From Bradyrhizobium quebecense (GTDB taxonomy: Bacteria; Pseudomonadota; Alphaproteobacteria; Rhizobiales; Xanthobacteraceae): DNA of 64,000 bases. This document shows, piece by piece, positions 9,392 to 17,880 of this stretch (position 1 is the stretch's first letter; the number at the start of each line of letters is the position of its first letter). The translations under genes and the position numbers were made by a program. The notes beneath the pieces were generated by a model that saw only the letters and a list, made by a program, of their open reading frames with translations, searched no databases and was not told the DNA's origin. Where the stretch lies: contig NZ_CP088022.1 in NCBI RefSeq assembly GCF_013373795.3, positions 124,001 to 188,000 of the forward strand, written 5' to 3'.

Positions 9392-9428
9392 CCCCTCTCC
9401 CTAACCCTCCCCCGCAAGGGGGGAGGGA
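9392..9428 (+). repeat. GC-rich palindromic repeat, left copy
   Basis: CCCTCCCCC-GCAA-GGGGGGAGGG hairpin preceded by CCCCTCTCCCTAA. This is the form of short interspersed palindromes common between genes in Bradyrhizobium and Rhodopseudomonas. An inverted copy lies at 9514-9549. Confidence 0.7.
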
Positions 9429-9513
9429 ACCCAGCCGCCGGTGCGTCCCTCACGCGCCCTTTGCGTCTTACGTGCAGCAGATGCGCAGCGTGAGGTGAGC
9501 ACATCGGCAGGGC

Positions 9514-9549
9514 TCCCTCCCCCTTGCGGAGGAGGCCGGGGAGAGGGGT
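9514..9549 (-). repeat. GC-rich palindromic repeat, inverted right copy
   Basis: Reverse complement of the repeat at 9392, with a few changes, ending CGGGGAGAGGGG. The pair encloses about 85 bp and may be a composite element. The rest of the 575-bp gap between sciP and the hydrolase (9199-9774) shows no convincing gene. Confidence 0.65.
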
Positions 9550-9774
9550 AAGCCCCGGGCGAGATGATCGATTTGAAATTGCTGGCGCAATGACGGCTGC
9601 GAACGACGTCACGTGAACGATCGTCGAGCATCCCGCTCGTTCAACTATCCTTGATCTCGATCGCAAGTCCCCAGCGACGTCGCGCGTAACCAATCGCTTT
9701 TGCGTGCGTAGAAGAGATTGTCCGCTCACCGCAGGTGGGCGCGTTTCGCCGATCACTCCATCCGAGCCCTTGTC

Positions 9775-10554
9775 ATGATGATGAACAGACGCACCTTCTC
9801 GACCGCCTTGCTTGCCGGAGCGGCAGCTTCGCTGGTGTCCTCGCGCGGCATCGCCGCAACAACGCCGCCGGTGAAGGCACGCAACGTCGTCTTGGTGCAC
9901 GGCCTGTTCGCCGACGGCTCGTGCTGGTCCGAGGTCATTCCGCGCCTGCAGGCCGCCGGGCTCAATGTGACATCCGTGCAAAATCCGCTGACCACGCTGC
10001 CGGAAGCGGTCGCCTCGGCGCAGCGGGTGCTCGATCGTCAGGATGGCCCGACCGTTCTGGTCGGCCATTCCTTCTCCGGCATGATCGTCACCGAGGCCGG
10101 CGTGCATCCGAATGTCTCGGCGCTGGTCTATGTCGCCGCGCGCGCACCCGACGCGGATGAGGACTACACCGCGCTGGCAAAAACCTATCCGACGCCGCCC
10201 GCGAGCGCCGGCATTGTGTTCGATGGCGACGAGGGCCGGCTGAGCGAGGAGGCGTTCCTGCGCGATTTCGCCGGTGACCTGCCGGAAGCCAAGGCGAAGG
10301 TGCTCTATGCCGTGCAGCAGCCGTTCCACAAGCAATTGCTGTCGGGCAAGACCAGCCACGCGGCCTGGCGCAGCAAGCCGAGCTACTACGCGGTCTCGAC
10401 CGAGGACCGCACCATCAATCCGGATCTCGAACGCTTCATGGCCAAGCGCATGGGCGCCACCACGATCGAGGTGAAGGCCAGCCATCTCGCGTTGATCTCG
10501 CAGCCTGAACCGATTGCGCGGCTGATCCTCAAGGCAGCGGGCCGGTCGGAGTGA
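9775..10554 (+). CDS. Exported alpha/beta hydrolase
   Basis: 259 residues. A twin-arginine-like signal (NRRTFSTALLAGAAASLVSSRGIAA) suggests Tat export. The hydrolase core follows: NVVLVHGLFADGSCW (oxyanion region), nucleophile elbow GHSFSG, a late Asp in AVSTEDRTI, and the catalytic His in ASHLAL. This arrangement is common in esterase-like hydrolases near salicylate esterase-like proteins; the substrate is unknown. Start is one of three ATGs at 9775-9781. Confidence 0.8.
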   Translation: MMMNRRTFSTALLAGAAASLVSSRGIAATTPPVKARNVVLVHGLFADGSCWSEVIPRLQAAGLNVTSVQNPLTTLPEAVASAQRVLDRQDGPTVLVGHSFSGMIVTEAGVHPNVSALVYVAARAPDADEDYTALAKTYPTPPASAGIVFDGDEGRLSEEAFLRDFAGDLPEAKAKVLYAVQQPFHKQLLSGKTSHAAWRSKPSYYAVSTEDRTINPDLERFMAKRMGATTIEVKASHLALISQPEPIARLILKAAGRSE

Positions 10555-10596
10555 GCATCGGCGGCAAGCGTGCTTCGGCAGCGAACTCCGTTTTCG

Positions 10597-10620
10597 CCTC
10601 TCCCCGCGTGTGGGGAGAGG
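10597..10620. repeat. Palindromic repeat, possible terminator
   Basis: CCTCTCCCC-GCGTGT-GGGGAGAGG, perfect 9-bp arms, 42 bp after the hydrolase stop and between convergent genes. Probably a dispersed intergenic repeat that may also end transcription; there is no T-run. Confidence 0.6.
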
Positions 10621-10697
10621 TCGGAATGGTTGCGTCGCGAATGCGTGTGCGCCCGAACGCGGCAAAACAGCCGATGTCCGGCACGATCCAAATTTCA

Positions 10698-11954
10698 TCA
10701 AGGGCAGTACGTCGACGGAGCGGTGACGGCTCTCAGCTGTGCATCAAGAACGGTCCTGCGTGCGCGATCCTCAACTTTCGGATTTGTAACGGCTGCGGGC
10801 ATTTTCCGATCAACTGCGCCCACCGCAGGCTTGCGCTTGGTGCTGAGCGCGTTCAGGAGCGCCGCGACGGCGGTCATCATCAAGACGCCGCCGAGACTGA
10901 GCGCGATCTGCATCGCAGGCCAGTTCGAGATGTTGAACAGATCAAACTGGCTGACCAGCGCCAGGAGGACGCCGAGGCAATAGATCGGTAGCGAATTCTC
11001 GCCACACCACCGCGCGCCACGCAGCATCGGCGTCGATAGTCCTCGCCAACCCTCGGGAACAAGCCATGACGCCACGATCGCGAGAGCCAGGAAATGCAGT
11101 AGCCGCAACGGGCTCAGATTCGATTTGTCCAGTGGAAACAGCAAATCCGTCAAAGCCTGCGGCACCAGCGGCTTGATCTGCTGGCCGAGCGCAAGGAACA
11201 GGCTCAGCGCGAGAAAGAGGGTGGAAAGGACCAGCGCAGGGCGCGACGTTATCCAATCCCGGATTGTCTTCCCCTCGATGACGTACCATGCGCCCAGCAC
11301 GACCAGAAACTGCCATGCCAGCGGGTTGAAGAACCAGACGCCGTCGGGCCAGGCGGGAACGCGCCAGCCGAAAAAGTGCACCAGAGCATAAAGCAACAGC
11401 GAAAGGCCAAGCGTAACGTTTGGTGCGCGCAGCAGCAGCCACAGCAACGGTGCGAACAGCACGTGGCAGATCACAAAGACCGGCAAGACATCGGTATTGA
11501 CAGGGCGGAATTGCAGGATTGCGGCGTGCGCAAGCGCCGCGCCCGGACGTTCGAAAAAAACGCGCGTATTGCTGTCATCGGCAAGATGATCGCTGCCCGC
11601 GACATAGACGAGCACGGCGCAAGCGAGCGCGAGCAAGAGAAAGGCGGCATAGATATCCCATCCCCGCCGCAGCGAACGGCCGATCACGCCTCTCCAGCCG
11701 TCACGTTGGCGGGCTCTGCCGTAGGCCAGCGCGCAAGTCACGCCCGAAATGAACATGAATATTTCGGCGGCGTCGCAGAAGCCGTAGTTGCGCAGCGTCA
11801 GCCAGCTTCCGACGTTATTTGGAACGTGGTCGAGAAAGATCCACCACAACGCGATCCCGCGACAGACGTCGATGCGCGGGTCGCGACCGGTCGATCTGAA
11901 TTCTGGCGGAGCTTCGCCGATCAATCGCTTCGAGGTGTGGGTTCGATCATGCAT
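10698..11954 (-). CDS. opgC: OpgC-family membrane protein (glucan succinylation)
   Basis: 418 residues, about ten transmembrane helices. The family signature follows a short hydrophilic head: DPRIDVCRGIALWWIFLDHVPNN, then FCDAAEIFMFISGVTCALAYG and PVNTDVLPVFVICHVLFAPLLW. OpgC is an acyltransferase-3-like inner-membrane protein that adds succinyl groups to osmoregulated periplasmic glucans. ATG 11954 is chosen; upstream sequence is Arg-rich and unlike the family. A second OpgC paralogue lies at 39746-40939 and shares long stretches (PVNTDVLP, SPLRLLHFLA / DPLRLLHFLA). Confidence 0.85.
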   Translation of the reverse strand: MHDRTHTSKRLIGEAPPEFRSTGRDPRIDVCRGIALWWIFLDHVPNNVGSWLTLRNYGFCDAAEIFMFISGVTCALAYGRARQRDGWRGVIGRSLRRGWDIYAAFLLLALACAVLVYVAGSDHLADDSNTRVFFERPGAALAHAAILQFRPVNTDVLPVFVICHVLFAPLLWLLLRAPNVTLGLSLLLYALVHFFGWRVPAWPDGVWFFNPLAWQFLVVLGAWYVIEGKTIRDWITSRPALVLSTLFLALSLFLALGQQIKPLVPQALTDLLFPLDKSNLSPLRLLHFLALAIVASWLVPEGWRGLSTPMLRGARWCGENSLPIYCLGVLLALVSQFDLFNISNWPAMQIALSLGGVLMMTAVAALLNALSTKRKPAVGAVDRKMPAAVTNPKVEDRARRTVLDAQLRAVTAPSTYCP

Positions 11955-11996
11955 CTGTCGATCTGTCCGGCGTGCGCGCGGCCTCGTCGGGCGCAA

Positions 11997-12014
11997 ATCC
12001 AACGAACGTTGGAT
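11997..12014. promoter_or_regulatory. Perfect 18-bp palindrome upstream of opgC
   Basis: ATCCAACG-AA-CGTTGGAT, 8-bp arms with a 2-bp centre, 42 bp before the opgC start. It has the form of a dimeric repressor operator. The regulator is unknown. Confidence 0.45.
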
Positions 12015-12273
12015 GCTCCAAGGCGTGCGCGTGCCGGACCAGCCTCCGGCCGAGCCATGGGATTGGACGCTCCAGCTACCCGAGGGTTGGCGGCGCTTTC
12101 GCCGGCCAGCCGCAATCAAGGGGCCCGGAACGCTCGCCGTCTTCCGGCGGTGCCTGCAGGACTTCGCCGACGAGCGGTATCAAAAGCTGCTTTCGCATTT
12201 CGGCGAGGCGGGCACGACAGTACTCGTGATAAAGCATGTCGAATATGATGGACATGATCGAACGCCTTCTTGA
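12013..12273 (+). CDS. Doubtful small hypothetical protein
   Basis: 86 residues from ATG 12013 (MLQGVRVPDQPPAEPWDW...). Amino-acid use is less skewed than in a typical shadow frame, and there are plausible amphipathic segments (GTLAVFRRCLQDFADERYQKLLSHF, TTVLVIKHVEYD). But there is no ribosome site, the start lies inside a palindrome, and no family is recognised. It could equally be leader sequence opposite opgC. Confidence 0.22.
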   Translation: MLQGVRVPDQPPAEPWDWTLQLPEGWRRFRRPAAIKGPGTLAVFRRCLQDFADERYQKLLSHFGEAGTTVLVIKHVEYDGHDRTPS

Positions 12274-12803
12274 TCACTGAGGTTGACTTCCCACGTGACA
12301 GATTTCGACCATTTCAACCGGCGGCCAAAGGCCAACAGTGCCGCCGGCATTTTATGTCCCACAAATTCTGCTTAGCGATTTGGCTAGAGCAGCGAAATAA
12401 AATCGGTATCTGCAATCTTTCAAAACAACCTGCCCGCGGCTCCGTAAACCGGATCAAGTGCGAACAGGGCATCAAGCTGATCTGCGCTTGCGTGCCGCCA
12501 GGGATGTCCAATGAATCCGTTGGCGGCAATTACAGATAGAGCCATCACGACCGTCTCCTCCTAAGGGAGAAATAAAGGCCGCGACTTTCGCGATCAGTAT
12601 AAACGTAATATTCTGACCGACATGTGAACCAGTTCACATCTGCATCGATCACAGGCAAATCAGACTAGCAGATCGATAGCATGGCTTCTTGGACTTGCGC
12701 GCACGGACCCTGAGAAGGCCGGTGCGTGAATTGCAAAATGCAGACATTGAAAATGGTGTGCCGCAGCATTTCATCCTGACGCTCTGTGAAGGCTGGAGGT
12801 CCC
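12274..12803. other. Intergenic stretch upstream of the AraC regulator
   Basis: About 530 bp with lower GC and no convincing coding frame. Its only clear structure is the CRP-like palindrome listed separately. AT-rich segments near 12595-12620 could hold a promoter. Confidence 0.5.
12623..12640. promoter_or_regulatory. CRP-type palindrome TGTGA-N6-TCACA
   Basis: ATGTGAAC-CA-GTTCACAT, perfect 8-bp arms; it contains exactly the CRP core TGTGA-N6-TCACA. It lies 164 bp upstream of the AraC-family gene. It differs from the FixK boxes (TTGA-N6-TCAA) found later in the window, so a different Crp-family protein is implied. Confidence 0.55.
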
Positions 12804-13781
12804 ATGCCTACGGATGCAGCCAATTTTGCATCGCATCGATTTTCGACGCGCGACCTTCCGGAGCGTATTCGTCTCCCTCTATGGCGCGAGCACTTTGGGC
12901 GATGCGTCGTGCACGCCGACATCGAGCCGCTGTCGAACGCTCCGATCCAGGCCGATGCGTCGCTACAGGCGATTCAAGGTCTGCGCATGCTCGCGCTGAA
13001 GGGCACGTCGATGCGCTTTGAGCGTTCGCAAGCGAGCCTCGCCGATGGCGATGATTCCGTCGGCATCATCTTCTGCTCTCCCGGCAGAAGTCAGCTATCG
13101 CAGCGCTGCCGGCAAGTTGAGCTTCGCGCGGGCGATGCAATCGCAATTCTGCATTCCGAGCCCGCCAGCGTTATCTACGTCGATGGATTGCAATTCGGTC
13201 TGGCGGTGCCGCGCGCGGAGCTCGAACAGCGCGTAACGAATGTCGAGAGCCTGGCCATGCGGCCGATTGGGCGCCGATCGGAAGCATTCCGGCTATTCGC
13301 GACATATCTGAAGTCGGTGCTCAAGGCGAGAGCACTGACGGCCCCGAAACTTCGTCATACGGTCGTGACCCACATCCATGATCTCGTCGCACTTGCGATC
13401 GACGAGTGTCCTGCCTTGGGCGAGAGCAGCGCGAGCGCCGTCGTGGCTGCGCGGCACAGTGCAGCACTCGGCTACATCACCGCACACTTTCAGGAGCCTG
13501 GGCTCAGCGTTCAAACGGCCGCACGTTGCCAGGGCATCTCGCCTCGCTATCTGCAACGCCTGATGGCGTCGTCGGGAACGTCGTTCACGGAGCGCCTGAA
13601 CGAATTGCGTCTCCAGCGGGCGTTCGAACTGCTGACCGGGTCCCCCGCCGGCCGTCAGCGAATCTCCGACATCGCGCTGGAGGTTGGCTTCTCTGATGTT
13701 TCGCATTTCAATCGCTTGTTCCGAATTCGTTTCGGCGATTCTCCGCGCGGCGTTCGGCTTGCCCGAAAGGCGGCCAGCTGA
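12804..13781 (+). CDS. AraC-family transcriptional regulator
   Basis: 325 residues. The N-terminal ~190 residues resemble the AraC-binding-like domain of the AraC_binding_2 type (LPLWREHFGRCVVHADIEPL; CSPGRSQLSQRC). A C-terminal double HTH follows: LGYITAHFQEPGLSVQTAARCQGISPRYLQRLMASSGTSFTERLNELRLQRAFELL and ISDIALEVGFSDVSHFNRLFRIRFGDSPRGVR. ATG 12804 is preceded by GGAGG at ideal spacing, so the upstream GTG start is rejected. No obvious target operon adjoins it. Confidence 0.88.
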   Translation: MPTDAANFASHRFSTRDLPERIRLPLWREHFGRCVVHADIEPLSNAPIQADASLQAIQGLRMLALKGTSMRFERSQASLADGDDSVGIIFCSPGRSQLSQRCRQVELRAGDAIAILHSEPASVIYVDGLQFGLAVPRAELEQRVTNVESLAMRPIGRRSEAFRLFATYLKSVLKARALTAPKLRHTVVTHIHDLVALAIDECPALGESSASAVVAARHSAALGYITAHFQEPGLSVQTAARCQGISPRYLQRLMASSGTSFTERLNELRLQRAFELLTGSPAGRQRISDIALEVGFSDVSHFNRLFRIRFGDSPRGVRLARKAAS

Positions 13782-13823
13782 GCCACAGTGCCCAGACTGC
13801 CGCGTGTGCAATGCGCGCCGCCT

Positions 13824-13964
13824 TCATCGCGGGCTCGGTGTCGGCCGCCAGGACAGGTCGTCGGACCAGAGGTAGATCGCGATCGCCGCCAGGCACAAGG
13901 CGATGCCGATCCAGAACACCGGCGAGTGATGGATGGGTCGTCGATCGCTCGGAGTTGGCTTCAT
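13824..13964 (-). CDS. Small membrane protein (46 aa)
   Basis: 46 residues: polar head MKPTPSDRRPIHHS, one hydrophobic helix (PVFWIGIALCLAAIAIYLW), then SDDLSWRPTPSPR. The clean head-helix-tail layout and the tight ORF suggest a genuine inner-membrane peptide. Convergent with the AraC gene. Function unknown. Confidence 0.6.
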   Translation of the reverse strand: MKPTPSDRRPIHHSPVFWIGIALCLAAIAIYLWSDDLSWRPTPSPR

Positions 13965-14106
13965 TCGATCAACTCATTGCGCGGGAGTATCGAGGCCGGC
14001 GCTATCTGGAACCGAGAGTGTCGCTCAGGCAGGCCGCTCCTTGCAAGACGTCCCTTGCAACAGCCCGCGCACGCCGCTGGCGCGGTTGCATCGGTTGCAA
14101 AGAAGA

Positions 14107-14120
14107 GTGAGCTAGCTCAC
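14107..14120. promoter_or_regulatory. Perfect 14-bp palindrome GTGA-N6-TCAC
   Basis: GTGAGCT-AGCTCAC, 77 bp before the small gene at 14198. The geometry is that of a Crp/Fnr-family site (4-bp halves, 6-bp centre), and the halves match CRP rather than FixK. Confidence 0.45.
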
Positions 14121-14197
14121 GGCGTGTGCGCGCGCAACGCATCATTCTCGGGGCGTCGCATCGGAGCGACGAATGGAAAACGAAGGACCCCGACATC

Positions 14198-14485
14198 ATG
14201 GCCAATATCGACCACAAGCAAGGCACCTATACGATCGCCGCCAATTCGAGCCAGCCGTTCACGTTCTGGTGGGGCAAGGACTCGAAAGCGCCGAACGAGT
14301 TTTTCGACGTATCGATCGCGCCGCATTTCGAGAAGAACCAGACCTCGATGGAGCCCCTGCACGAAACCGACCGGGCCGTGTACTGGGATCACCGCGGCGG
14401 TGTCGGCGTCGTGCTGATCCTGACCTTGCAGAATCGCAACAACTTTCCGGTGACATTCGAGGCCAATCACGTTCGCATCTATTGA
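14198..14485 (+). CDS. Hypothetical protein (95 aa)
   Basis: 95 residues, MANIDHKQGTYTIAANSSQPFTFWWG..., with no signal peptide or membrane helix. Alternating strands ending ILTLQNRNNFPVTFEANHVRIY suggest a small beta-sandwich. A GAAGGA site lies 11 bp upstream of ATG 14198. I do not recognise the family. A CRP-like palindrome precedes it. Confidence 0.65.
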   Translation: MANIDHKQGTYTIAANSSQPFTFWWGKDSKAPNEFFDVSIAPHFEKNQTSMEPLHETDRAVYWDHRGGVGVVLILTLQNRNNFPVTFEANHVRIY

Positions 14486-15204
14486 TGCGGCGAGGACATC
14501 GAGCAGGCCGCGCCGGTTGCGCGGCCGGCGCAGGCCAGACCTGTCAGGCATGACTGGCGTTCGAGGGGGTGAGTGCAGCGAGACAGCCTCGCTTTGTCAT
14601 TCCACTCCGGCCGCGCTCCTACTCGCCGGCAGTCGGCGGCAGCCGCTCCCGAAGCACTGCGATCTCGAGCATGACGGTGATGGCGATGGTCCTGAGGCGC
14701 GCGTTCTCGGTCATTGTCTCGGCAAGCTGCGGGTGGGGTGCCCCGGCACGGCTTGGAGTGGTCTGGGTGCGTTCTGGCGGTGTCGGGCGTGTCGGGGTCA
14801 CAGGCTAGCTCTTGCCGGCGGTCAAGGCGCGCAGCCTGGGCAGCTGCGGAGTTTCAGGGCGGAATCGGCGTTCAAACGCGGAATATGAAGATAACGTCCG
14901 CTTGCTTACAGGAAGCTGACGTGTCGCAATTTATTGCTGTTTATGTCTGTCGAGGCCACTTGGGAGGCATGGAGCCCTGGCACTGATTTGCCCGACGGCG
15001 CAAGCCCCCGTCGCAAAAACAGTTCGCTTTATCAGAAGTACTGTCGGCCTTCGCCGGGACGACGACGGTGAAGCGGCGTTATCGGCCCCTGCTTCCGAAA
15101 TGCAGGGACGACGGGTGTATGCGGCAACTCGTGACGTGCAAAAGCGCCCGCGCAATTCCCGCGAGGCTGAGCGCTGGATTGGCGGGATGCAGCGAAGCCT
15201 TGGC
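14486..15204. other. Gene-poor stretch between the 95-aa gene and flgD
   Basis: 719 bp. One weak minus-strand frame is listed separately (14619-14801). At about 15043-15110 there is a fragment resembling dispersed repeats of the CCTTCGCCGGGACGACG / CAGGGACGACGG type, with a small CCTGC..GCAGG hairpin. Nothing else supportable. Confidence 0.4.
14619..14801 (-). CDS. Doubtful small hypothetical protein (60 aa)
   Basis: 60 residues: Pro/Thr-rich head followed by a helix-forming segment (LAETMTENARLRTIAITVMLEIAVLRERL). Codon use is acceptable, but no ribosome site or family is recognisable. Included as possible only. Confidence 0.28.
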   Translation of the reverse strand: MTPTRPTPPERTQTTPSRAGAPHPQLAETMTENARLRTIAITVMLEIAVLRERLPPTAGE

Positions 15205-15921
15205 TTAGCTGCTGCTCGTCGCGCCGCGCACCACGCGCTTGATCTTGTCGGTGGTATAGGTCTGGCCGCCGATCGAGAGCAGCGGCGGGGAGGCGGTCAG
15301 GTCGACGGAGTCGACGACGCCCTGAATCTCGGTCGAGATGGCAAGGTCGTTGCCCTTGGAATCCTTGCCGGTCGCGGTCAGCGTGTAGGTGCCGGCCGGC
15401 CATTGCGTGCCGTCCGTGCCCTTGCCATCCCAGACGAAGCTGGCGTTGCCCTGCTTCAGGTTGAAATTGCCGGAATAGGCGGTCTGGCCAGTCGCGCTGG
15501 TAATCGTGATGGTGGCGCTGGTGGCTTGCGGCGACACCAGATTCCAGGTCGCGGATTTGTTGAGCTGCGTCTTGCTGCCGTCGACGGCGACCGTGTTGCC
15601 GACATAGACCAGCGCCTGGGTCGATTGCGCGCTCTTCTCGATCGCGATCAGCTGCTTGAGCTGATCGTTGGATTTCAGCTGTTGCTCGACGCCGGCGAAC
15701 TGCACGAGCTGCTGGGTGAACTGGTTGGTGTCGAGCGGGTCGAGCGGGTTCTGGTGCTGCAACTGCGTGGTCAGCAGCGTCAGGAAGGTCTGGAAATTGT
15801 CGGCGATGCCCTGCGACGAGGTCGTCAGGCCACTGCCGGTGCTGCTGCTTCCGGAGCTCGTTCCGTTGCTGGTGCCCGGTGCTGAGACGACCGGCGTCGG
15901 CATGGTTGCATCGACTGCCAT
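15205..15921 (-). CDS. flgD: Flagellar hook capping protein FlgD
   Basis: 238 residues. A Ser/Thr/Gly-rich N-terminus is followed by the FlgD signature (ADNFQTFLTLLTTQLQHQNPLDPLDTNQFTQQLVQFAGVEQQLKSNDQL), then Ig/tudor-like C-terminal strands (FVWDGKGTDGTQWPAGTYTLTATGKDSKG). FlgD caps the growing hook and is removed once FliK measures its length. ATG 15921 has an AAGGAG site 7 bp upstream. It follows fliK by 10 bp in one operon. Confidence 0.93.
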   Translation of the reverse strand: MAVDATMPTPVVSAPGTSNGTSSGSSSTGSGLTTSSQGIADNFQTFLTLLTTQLQHQNPLDPLDTNQFTQQLVQFAGVEQQLKSNDQLKQLIAIEKSAQSTQALVYVGNTVAVDGSKTQLNKSATWNLVSPQATSATITITSATGQTAYSGNFNLKQGNASFVWDGKGTDGTQWPAGTYTLTATGKDSKGNDLAISTEIQGVVDSVDLTASPPLLSIGGQTYTTDKIKRVVRGATSSS

Positions 15922-15931
15922 GGTGAACTCC

Positions 15932-17521
15932 TTACACTCTGATATCGACGCCGCCGAGGGCGCCGGGTGCGCGGCCATAGGAGCGGCCCGCCGCTGCGGC
16001 GGGGACGCTGTCCTCCTCAGTGACGATCAATCGATGGGCGTTCGGATTGGACTGGCCGTTGTTGTTCTGGCCCGACTGCGACTGGTCGCGCAGACTGAAC
16101 TGCAATCCGCCATTGCCGGTCGACAGGCCGGCATTGTCGAGCGCGCGCTGCAGCTGGTTGGCGTCCTGGCGCAGCATCGACAGCGTCTCCGGGCGTTCGA
16201 CGGTGAGATGCGAGGTCACCTGGCCGTTGCGATCGACGTCGATGCGGACATCGATGCGGCCGAGCTCGGCGGGGTCGAGCCGGATCTCGAAGCGGCTCTT
16301 GCCGCTCTTGGCGGAGGCCGCGATCTGCATCGCAAGCCCGCTGAGCGGCACGGTGGCGGTTTGCGCGGCGTTGGTCACGGTCAATTGCGCGGTCGCAGAC
16401 GGCGTCGTCTGGCTGGCCGGCAGTTGCGCCTGGAGTGCATTCGCCGCCTGCGCGCTGGGATCGGGCGTCGTGAGCTGGGTCTGGGCAGCCGCGTGGCCGC
16501 CGGCCGTCGGCGCGGCGTTGCCGTCGCCGCTTGCATCGGCCTTGATGGTATCGGCTGCGCCGTCCGCGGTGGCCTTCGCCTTGCCGGATACAGCCGCGGG
16601 CTGCGTGGCTGCGGGAACGATGTTGGTCGGAGCAGCCTGCGCGGTGTTGGCGTTGCCCTGCGCCGCGCCGTCCTGGCTGGTTGGCGTTGTCGCGGTCGCG
16701 TCCTTTGCGGCCACCTGTGCCTTGGCTTGCGTCGTTGTCTTCGTGGCGGGCGTTCCGGCGGCAACCGTGGCGGCGAGTGTCGGGTCGCCGGTCGCCGTCG
16801 CTGCGCCGGAAACCGTTGCCGCATCTGTCGTGATGACCTGTCCCTCGGTCTTGACGCCAGCCGCCTTCGCGACCTTGTCGGCATTCGCCGTGGCGGTCGC
16901 CGCGGTTGCAGTGTCGGCGCCGGCGGGCGCACCGCTGCCGGCCGGCGCACCGGTGGCGGCGATGGCGGAGCTTGCCGCGATGGCCGCAGCCGCGATCGCG
17001 AGCGGTGCGGCCGGCTGGCCGGATGGCGCGGTCGCCGCTGTCGGGTCAGTCGCCGGTGTGGCGGCGACGGGAACGGCAACCACGGCGCTGGCCGCCGCCG
17101 CATTGGCTGGGTCCGGCTGCGGCACGGCTTGCGCCGTGGCCTTGTCGCCGGTGGATTGCGCATCGGTGCTCGACTTCGCGTCGTCCGATTTCGATTTCGA
17201 CTTGGTCTTGCGCGGCGCGTCGCTGCCGCTATCGACCTTGTTGTCATCGCGCGAGCTGCCGGAATCCCGCGACGTCCGGTCGGAGGCCGTGCTGTTGTCG
17301 CGGGAGCGTGCATCGGTCGTCGAGGTCGAATCGTCGGACCGGCGCACGGGCGACGGTTGGGTGTCGTACCTGTTGTTGTCGCTCGTGGACGCAGAATTGC
17401 TGTCGACCAGCGCGGCAAAGCCGTCGTTCCCCGCCTGCGAGGCGGGATCGGTCCGCGCCGACCGCGGCGCCGCGCCCTGAAAGGACCGGCTTGCCAATGC
17501 TTCCGACGTCACGCTGACCAC
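15932..17521 (-). CDS. fliK: Flagellar hook-length control protein FliK
   Basis: About 529 residues. A long low-complexity region rich in Ala, Thr, Ser and Asp (ruler part) precedes the conserved C-terminal Flg_hook domain (RFEIRLDPAELGRIDVRIDVDRNGQVTSHLTVERPETLSMLRQDANQLQRAL). FliK is secreted and switches export from hook to filament. GTG 17521 is taken as start because GAGGG lies 7 bp upstream; a TTG at 17575 would add 18 residues. Confidence 0.88.
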   Translation of the reverse strand: MVSVTSEALASRSFQGAAPRSARTDPASQAGNDGFAALVDSNSASTSDNNRYDTQPSPVRRSDDSTSTTDARSRDNSTASDRTSRDSGSSRDDNKVDSGSDAPRKTKSKSKSDDAKSSTDAQSTGDKATAQAVPQPDPANAAAASAVVAVPVAATPATDPTAATAPSGQPAAPLAIAAAAIAASSAIAATGAPAGSGAPAGADTATAATATANADKVAKAAGVKTEGQVITTDAATVSGAATATGDPTLAATVAAGTPATKTTTQAKAQVAAKDATATTPTSQDGAAQGNANTAQAAPTNIVPAATQPAAVSGKAKATADGAADTIKADASGDGNAAPTAGGHAAAQTQLTTPDPSAQAANALQAQLPASQTTPSATAQLTVTNAAQTATVPLSGLAMQIAASAKSGKSRFEIRLDPAELGRIDVRIDVDRNGQVTSHLTVERPETLSMLRQDANQLQRALDNAGLSTGNGGLQFSLRDQSQSGQNNNGQSNPNAHRLIVTEEDSVPAAAAGRSYGRAPGALGGVDIRV

Positions 17522-17632
17522 TGCCAACCCTCGCAAATGAGACTTCCGGCGTTTTGTCAGCAAGGAGTGGGCCAATCACCGAGTCTAAAAAAGTACGAGC
17601 AATTTCAATCAGTTAAATGTTGCGCGTGCGGC

Positions 17633-17648
17633 CTGGAACAGGTTCCAG
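17633..17648. promoter_or_regulatory. Inverted repeat upstream of fliK
   Basis: CTGGAA-CAGG-TTCCAG, perfect 6-bp arms, 111 bp before the fliK start in the fliK/mnmA divergent region. Candidate operator for the flagellar operon (FlbD or another regulator). I did not find a convincing sigma-54 -24/-12 pair next to it. Confidence 0.35.
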
Positions 17649-17880
17649 ACAGGCCTCCTTTTTGCCCGGCGGCAAGATTTGCCGTTCGCGCACGGCAAGA
17701 CACGGATTCCGCCGGATTGCCTCGCCGGAATACGGCCTATATTAAAGGTGGCCTCCGACGCGTCCCGAACCGACCGAACCGGCCTTGGACGCGTTCTAAG
17801 GCTCTCTGGACAAAGGCTTTTTCCAATTTCGTCGCGGAGCGCATAAGCTCGCCGCGACAGTGACCAATGACCGCTTAGAG

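Noticed and set aside
9570..9586. TTGAAATTGCTGGCGCAAT as a FixK box
   Set aside because: Halves are 10 or 4 bp apart, not 6.
17575..17860. Sigma-54 promoter for fliK
   Set aside because: No GG-N10-GC pair with TGGC/TTGC context could be placed convincingly.
15668..17863. 731-codon plus-strand frame opposite flgD and fliK
   Set aside because: Composition is Arg/Gly/Ala shadow; the opposite strand encodes recognised flagellar proteins.
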